Assembly: GCA_026874595.1 (NCBI GenBank)
Contig: CM049308.1
Coordinates: 37,158,527-37,222,526, forward strand
Reading direction: 5' to 3'
Source of the DNA: Sipunculus nudus
Taxonomy: Eukaryota > Annelida > Sipuncula > Golfingiida > Sipunculidae
Length of the DNA stretch: 64,000 bases
How positions within the stretch are numbered: position 1 is the first letter of the stretch; each line of letters starts with the position of its first letter. A model generated the notes under the pieces. It worked only from the letters and a program-made list of their open reading frames with translations. It ran no database searches and had not been told where the DNA came from. Position numbers and translations under genes: made by a program. Below, piece after piece: positions 39,401 through 47,100 of the stretch.

Positions 39401-41124
39401 AAGTGTCAAATACAGTGTCCGAAAAAAATTGCTGATATTTGAGCAGTTTTGGGATTAATAAAGCCTGAGTTATGTATTAAAATGATGATGTAAAGGTTTA
39501 CTTTAGAAGGGATAATTTTAGTTCTTGATAATGGATGTGGTCACTTTTTTTCAAAATTGTGAAAATAACAGTTTGATTGACACATGAACATGACAGAGTA
39601 TGGTCAAAAATGGCCTGTACATCTGGTTCACATAAAATTTATCATAGTTCTATTTTTTATTCTACCTGCCCAACATTTCCAAATCTGAAATAAGTACATT
39701 TTGGTGGCAGATTGGGAAGAAGGGCAGATCCATTAGACAGTAGGAAGCACATTTTCTGCTGGCTGCCATTCTTTTTTATTTGATTTGATTAGATTGATCT
39801 AAATTAAATTCATTTAACTGCAGGCACTGACACAAATGATGATTCATAAGTGCTTGTATAGGAAACCTACAATGAAATATCTAACATTACTTGTAGTTTT
39901 ATCACTTTTACTTCAATCCACCTGAGTCGAGAAAAACTTTGGGGTTTCTATTGTTTTAAAATCCAGGGTATCTATGGTTTGCTGAATGTGATGACTTTAA
40001 TAATGGAAATAACATGCCCAGCAGCAGAATAACCCAACACCTGAAATAGGAGAACCCACTCCCTCTGATTAAATAAACTGCTTTGTTGCCGTAGTAACCA
40101 CTGAATAGGTGACATCCCATGGTGCAGAAAACTGATGTTCCCCACCTGGGGACTGTTTGGTTTGTCTTAGTGACCTGTTTTTAGCATTAAATTGTGAGGA
40201 CTGTTAGGAATACAAGAAGAAAAGGGTTTTAGGTGTCTGTGATTGTTGTTGAGCTGTATTATTGCAGCATTGTGGTTCTCTCATATTCAGCACATTTTTG
40301 CTGTGTGTATTCAGTAAAATTTCATCATCAGGTTACATGTCTGTATGAAGATCTTTTCATTTTGTTTGAAAATATCTTTATTTTTCATTGACAAAGTTTG
40401 CATTGTTATATGTTTTTCCCTGTGATGAACCATTTACTATTGAATACTCTTGAGTATGAATAATTTAAAAGACCCATTTTATTTGCTCAGCTGACTATCA
40501 GTCATTTAAGCTATAGTCATGGTCCATTTTCCATCGTCCATCCGTCCGTTAGACTGGCATGTTTTGAAATTGTTAGATCTATGAATCCAGATATGGCATT
40601 CTAATAGATTACCCCAAGATCTCCTACCAAACTGAAAACTGGGTCAACATTTAATAAAATATATTTCGAACCTTCCACTATCAACAAAGATCTGCCAGTG
40701 AATTTGAAAAGACAAACAAGTTTGCCAGGGGGAAAGAAAATAACAGTTATAAGGGGCGGATACAGGAATTTAGATTAGGGGGGGGGGGGGGGGCTCACAT
40801 TGTGAGGCTGCGAAACGGTACCCCCCTCCCAGGTGTAGAAATTTTTTGAAAATATAGGTTGTAATCATGCAATCTGGGGTAGCTTAAATGCATTAAAAAG
40901 CAAGATATACATTGTAACTGGAAGCTTGACAATGTTTCATGAGATTTTTTCCCAGATTTTTTTTACAAGGTCGAAAAAGGGGGGGGCACACACCCCATGC
41001 ACCTCCCCCCCTAAATCCACCCCTGTTTATTGAAACTAACGGGCTCTCATTTAGGAATTATATTCTAAAATCCTACATTTGAAAGTTGACAGTTGTTATC
41101 TCATTTTATAATTATAAACATGAC

Positions 41125-41179
<55 letters not shown>

Positions 41180-44100
41180 TAAATCACAAAGGTTTGTCAA
41201 CTATTCAGAAAGTTCCAGACTATCTTTGCCTATTTTATGAAAGGTTGCATTAGCAATGATGCAATGTGTCCAATTATTCATTGCCTAACATTTTTTTACA
41301 GACAGATAAATATATATCTACTGTGTCTGCTTTCTAAACCTTGGCTCTAAGGGGATTCCTGTGTCAGTCAACTTTATTATTATGGCATGTATTAAACAAG
41401 GAATGAATCACAACTCCTCTCCTGGTGATCCTGCTTGTGTCCAGGAGCACAGAAGAGTCCAGACTTAAACGCTATAAATATTCAGGGCAAGCCATTTTCA
41501 TCTAGCCTTGTGATGGCCAGTCACAGAGATGTTGATTACAAAGTGGTTGTTAGATTATTACAGTCCCACAGGAACATCTACTATTAGCCGTATATTGAAG
41601 CATGGTCCATATGTAGCTGCATTAAGTGTCTAGTCTGTATAATTATGCAGCTTGGTGGTATTTGGCAGTGTCTGTCACTGTTGATGAACCTGGGTGGTCA
41701 TATCCTGTCTGGCCCGGACATGTATCTGCTGAGGGATTAATGACATATCAGTGTGATCAGTTATGATATCAGTCCCAATGATCAAGCAGTCTTTTAACTG
41801 GACATCAGAAGGTTTGACAGGCTCACCCAGCAGAATGCATTTTTTGTTTGTCTCAGCCATCAACATTTTCTTGAAATAGCATAATAAGGCTGTGAATGAA
41901 AATGTTTGGTTGTTTAAAAATAAACACTATTTGGTGATCCTGCAATGATTGTGTCAAAGATAAAAACAAGCAAATGATCTGCAATTAAAATGTCATCAAG
42001 AGAAAGAATCAGCCAATGATCCTGCTGTGGTAGTGTCTTCAACTGAGAGAACAAAAGACTCTTTATCAGTGACATGTACATCGTAGGATTAAACATTGTA
42101 TTATTGTTGACTAATTCATTCTGTTTAAGAAAGACACCCTCCATGGTCATTATCTGATTCTTTCCGTCAATAGCACATACAACTGCAGTAGTGCTCACAG
42201 GATATTATTAACAGTGTTAGTATTATAACAGGATCCTCACCTGCATGTTGATCTAATATTAATAATAAGACAATACTGCCTTATCTCCTCTGTAAAGATA
42301 ATTCAGGGACTCCTACACCTTATTGCCATGGAGGACTGTAAGTCCAGTTTATGGCCTATCAAGCATGGCCTGTCTCCTATTCTATGTCTTCTTAGATTTC
42401 CCTGTAGTACCATTTACTAATAGATCAACCTCCATTGTCTAAATCTATGTGACAGGGCTACCCAGAGCCTAGCTCGGCCTTCAAAGAATTCCACAAATGT
42501 CAGAATTGATCCCCTTCAGTTATGATTCAGGATCCAACCCTTGACTGTTATGTCCTGTCAGATCTGTTTTATCATGTACCTTTCAACAGTTTAGAGGCAG
42601 AGTGATTTATTATCATTATCTTTCAGTATCCACTACAGTCTTCCTTGCTCTCAGGAAAGTGCCTCTGTCTCTTAGTAGCCTTACAAAATGTTCTGGCCTT
42701 TGACTCTCTGTACATACTGCTTGTATAAAAATGACTGGGCTTTGGTTTTATAAATTTGAAAGTGATAAACTTTGAAGAGTTAAGGATATGAACAGCCAGG
42801 GCTTCATTCATTTGCTTCTTCCTATGGCTTTCTGATTTTAAATTATTTTAGTTGGGAAATGGTGTATAAGTTCAGATATGGGATTGTTTGCTGAAAGTCA
42901 CAAAATAAGAAGCTTCCTTTTCAGGAACATTTTCTTCTCTGATACCAAAAATAACTGCTAAGCCTCCTGAAATATCCCAAGCATTTTGCACTGAAATCTA
43001 AAATTCTGGGGACTCCATAATTATCATCCATTGTAATATAGCTGTCTCAATCTTCCTGGAATAGACAGTGCCAGCTACATACCATAATAGTAATCTTTAA
43101 AAAATATAATTCAGATAAAATGAAAAATATACCAAGAAGACTCCAGCAGTTTAACAGTGTCTGCATCATACTGATAACTGTAAAAGTAAATGTCATTGTG
43201 GTATATCTGTTTGGTTTGTGATATTATTATCAAGCATTGAGTCACCTAGACATTATTTTATAATAATATTATGTGGTTTTCCTGGCCTCCTTAAGAAATG
43301 AAACCATGTAAGTGAGTAAACTGTAGTCCATTGTTGATATTATTATCAACCATTAAGTCACCTTGACATATGATCTTAAAAATAGTATTATGTGGTTTTC
43401 TTGGCCTCCTGAAGAAAAGAAAACACACAAGAGAATTAAAAAGTGAAATAATCAAATATTAATTGAGAAATGTCATTGTGGTATATTTGTGTGGTTTCTG
43501 GTATTGTTTTCAACCATAAATCACTATGACACATGATTCTTTAGCTTAGCTGACTGAAAGTCATCTGAGCTATAGTGATCACTCTTTGTCCATCATCTGT
43601 ACAGCTGTCCGTTAACAGGGCACAAATTGTAACCGCTGGACCTGGAATCTTTATACTTGACATCCAGGGAGGTCCATGAAAAATCTCCTTTGAAATTAGG
43701 TCTCTGTTAACAAAATCTCGGAGCTATAGGGCTCATAAGTACCCCCCAGAATAATAAAAATTTTGATACAAAAGCTCATGTATCTGAATAACTACTACAT
43801 TTATCACCATTATTTTTTGCATGAATATTGATCATGGAGAGTTCCATCAGTTCCTGCAAACTGGTGGCGCTACCTGTATTTTTTTCTGATTTTTACGAAT
43901 TTTTTTTCCTATTTTTGTTTCCTTCAAAGAAGCAGTCATCTGTTAACAGGGCACAAATCAAAACCACTAGACCTGGAATCTTCTTACTTGACATCCAGGG
44001 AGGTTCATGAAAAACCACCTTGGAAACCTGAAATTAAGTCTCTGTTACCCATATTCTCCGAGCTATGGGACTCGTAAGCACCCCCAAGAATAACCAAATA

Positions 44101-47100
44101 TTTGAAATGAAAGCTCCAGTATCTGAATAACTAATTCCTTGATAGCCATGATTCTTTGGATATATATTGATCATGGAGTGTTTCATCAGTTTCTGCTGAC
44201 TGGTGGCACTACCTGTATTTTTTCAAATATTCACACTCTTTTGTTTCTATTTATGAAACCTTCAAATGAAGTGTTCATCTCTCCAAAAGCCCACTGTAAC
44301 CCATTTGTAAGGACTATTCACAAAATTCATGATTTTTTCACTCTGGCAGTCATTTTGCTCATTGTTCAACATTCCATGAATTCAGCTGAGTGTCATGGCC
44401 AATGGGCCACTAGTTTATAATATTATGTGGTTTCCCTGGCCTCCATGAGAAATGGAAGATCTGTTACTTTTCTTTTGTATTTTTTTCCAAATTTTCAACT
44501 GCATTTTCTGCCAAGTTTTTGACCTGACTGTCTTAGAAAGTTATATCAGTTCAGGAAAAAGTTTGCTTAAAATCTTTCATAACACAAAAAATTTTGAAAT
44601 TATAAGAATTTGAACTTCCTTCTCAATTATAATTAGACAGAAACCTTTATTCTATTTCTGGAGTAGTTATGAAAACAAATCTAGCAGAAAGAACTCACCA
44701 TCTAATCTATATATTACCTTGACCCATGTAAATAAACACAATTGAACCTTGTAGAACAAAGGTCATTGCCCCTCACTGCAGACTGTTATTACAGAGTACA
44801 ACATGTCTGATTGTCCAGTGAGCAGAACTAAATTATATTGACCTCTGTCTGGCTGCTGTAATTTGAATGGTCCCTGCCTTGCTGGGTCCTCCACAGTCCC
44901 GGGATTATGATCAATACAATATTCGAGTGACAGCAGGATTTTCCATGCAGCACTGACTCCGGGAAATGCGATTTACTTTTTCAGGCACTGGTGTCAGGAG
45001 GTGCAATGATTTGATTAAGAGTGTCAATAGCTTATCTTTACCACGTCAGGAGACCAATAGCCCTTGATCCTGGATCGTAAAGAGTTCACCCTGCAAGACC
45101 AGGGGGTAATAAACGGGGGTTAGGGAGTCTGAAAAATGGCCACATTCTGTGGCTTCCCGTTCATCCAGTTACCACCCCAATTTGTGCCTATAAATTGATT
45201 CCCTTGGCATTATGGGATATGGATCTGGGTCAAGTCAGTCGAGGAGGAGTTGTGTATCTAAGCCCATCATGGGGAAAATTATCGAAATTTAATAACACCT
45301 CAGACATGGTCGTCTACATTCCCTCTAGAATTCTTCTCTCTGAAATTTCTCTCATCTTGGCCTTTGGGAGTCAGAAGCTCTCTCTTCCAGCCACTGCACC
45401 CCTCAGGGCTGACAGTGCATATTGTCTAGTTGCCATGGTAACCATCAGGATAAGTCCTATGCTTGGTTAATTGGGAATTAGCTACCCCACTGCTACTTTT
45501 GGATCTAAATGATGAGTGACTGGGATACGTATTACCTGGCCTAGTTCACTAATGACACCTAATGTTGCCCTGTCTGTCTCATACTCTAATAGTTCACTCT
45601 CCATTAGAAACCATCAAAATTTGTTACAGATGTTACCAACTCACAATTCTGACAAGTGTATTGTTAATTATTTGTTATTGGCAGCTTAAAACGTTGACAG
45701 ATTCATCAGGTAATTTATGCTTTTCAGAGAGATTTATAAATATTTTAAGGAGTATTACTGTTGGTCTGACAAGATTATTTACTAGAATGAGAAATATCAT
45801 TAACAGATTATGCATACTGTATATAAATAAATGAAAACAGAGTATCAACACAAGCTTTAAATGAATTATTGGTTTCTGCATATAAAATAATATCATTCAT
45901 TTACACAGGGATTTTGAGATGGAAATATTGAGGTTGAGGTTGAGTTCAGATTAATATAAGGGAATATAATATGATGTAAATGAAGAGCTATTTAATGGAA
46001 AGAAGTTTTATACTTTTAAAATTATGTTTCGGAAAGTTCTCTCAAGGGAAAGTTTTCATTTGATCAAACTTTTCTATTGGACTCAATTTTATGTGTTACT
46101 AGTCATATAAATACATATTACATTCTAAAATATAAAACATTTTTCTGACATGTATTATGTATAAGTTTACAATAATGTAGTAGTTAATGCCCCCATAAAT
46201 ATATAAATCTTGCTAAATTTAAAAAAAAATCTATAATTATGGTCTTGCTTGAATAAAAAGGTACCCTATAGTAATCACCCTTTATGTCTGATCGTTTGTC
46301 TGATTGTCAGTCTGTTATCAAATTCAGTTTCCAGATATGATAACTCCAGTTTGGATTGACATTGATTTCAGACTTGACTTATATTTATTACCCACCACTA
46401 AAGTAAAAACCAATTTGATTTTGGCATCAAAAGGTGTAGGCCAAAGGTCCCACTCCTTTAAAAAGATTGTGGATTCATTTTAAGCCAAATTTACCATCCC
46501 AAACCTTCCATCATCCACATATTTTGCTTATTTATTGATAAAACAAAGTGCTTTAATGCAAAATAATCAAAACATAATTATAAAATAATAATAATAACAA
46601 TATTAAAAAGGTCAGATCTCACAGCAAACCTCCATTTGTAGTTAACCTCTTCCATTTGTGATTAATCTCTACCATTGAAACAACAATCCATTATCCCCTC
46701 TTCCTCTTCTTCCAATAAAAAAATTCTCTTCTCTGCATATCAGCAAGCCACTGTGCCATTATACCAATCAGTTTTTTTTAATCATCTCTCAACATAACCT
46801 TAACCATTATCATCATTGTGTAAACAACTGTCATTGAGTAAACTTTTGTCAATACTGCCAATAATCAATAATTCTATATGTCATGGGTAAGAGCAAACCT
46901 AAGCCTTCAGGCTTGCGCTCAATCCCTTTGATACTCTGAATTCGCTTCATGATCACTGTGTATTTTGTACATCTTGTATCAATAAAATCTTTCAAACAAA
47001 CATATTTTGCTTACCTTCCGATTGCAGAAGACACTTTTGGATTTTGGGGTCACAAGGTCTAAGGTCAAGGTTACAATGGTCATCTGTCCACAAATTTGTA

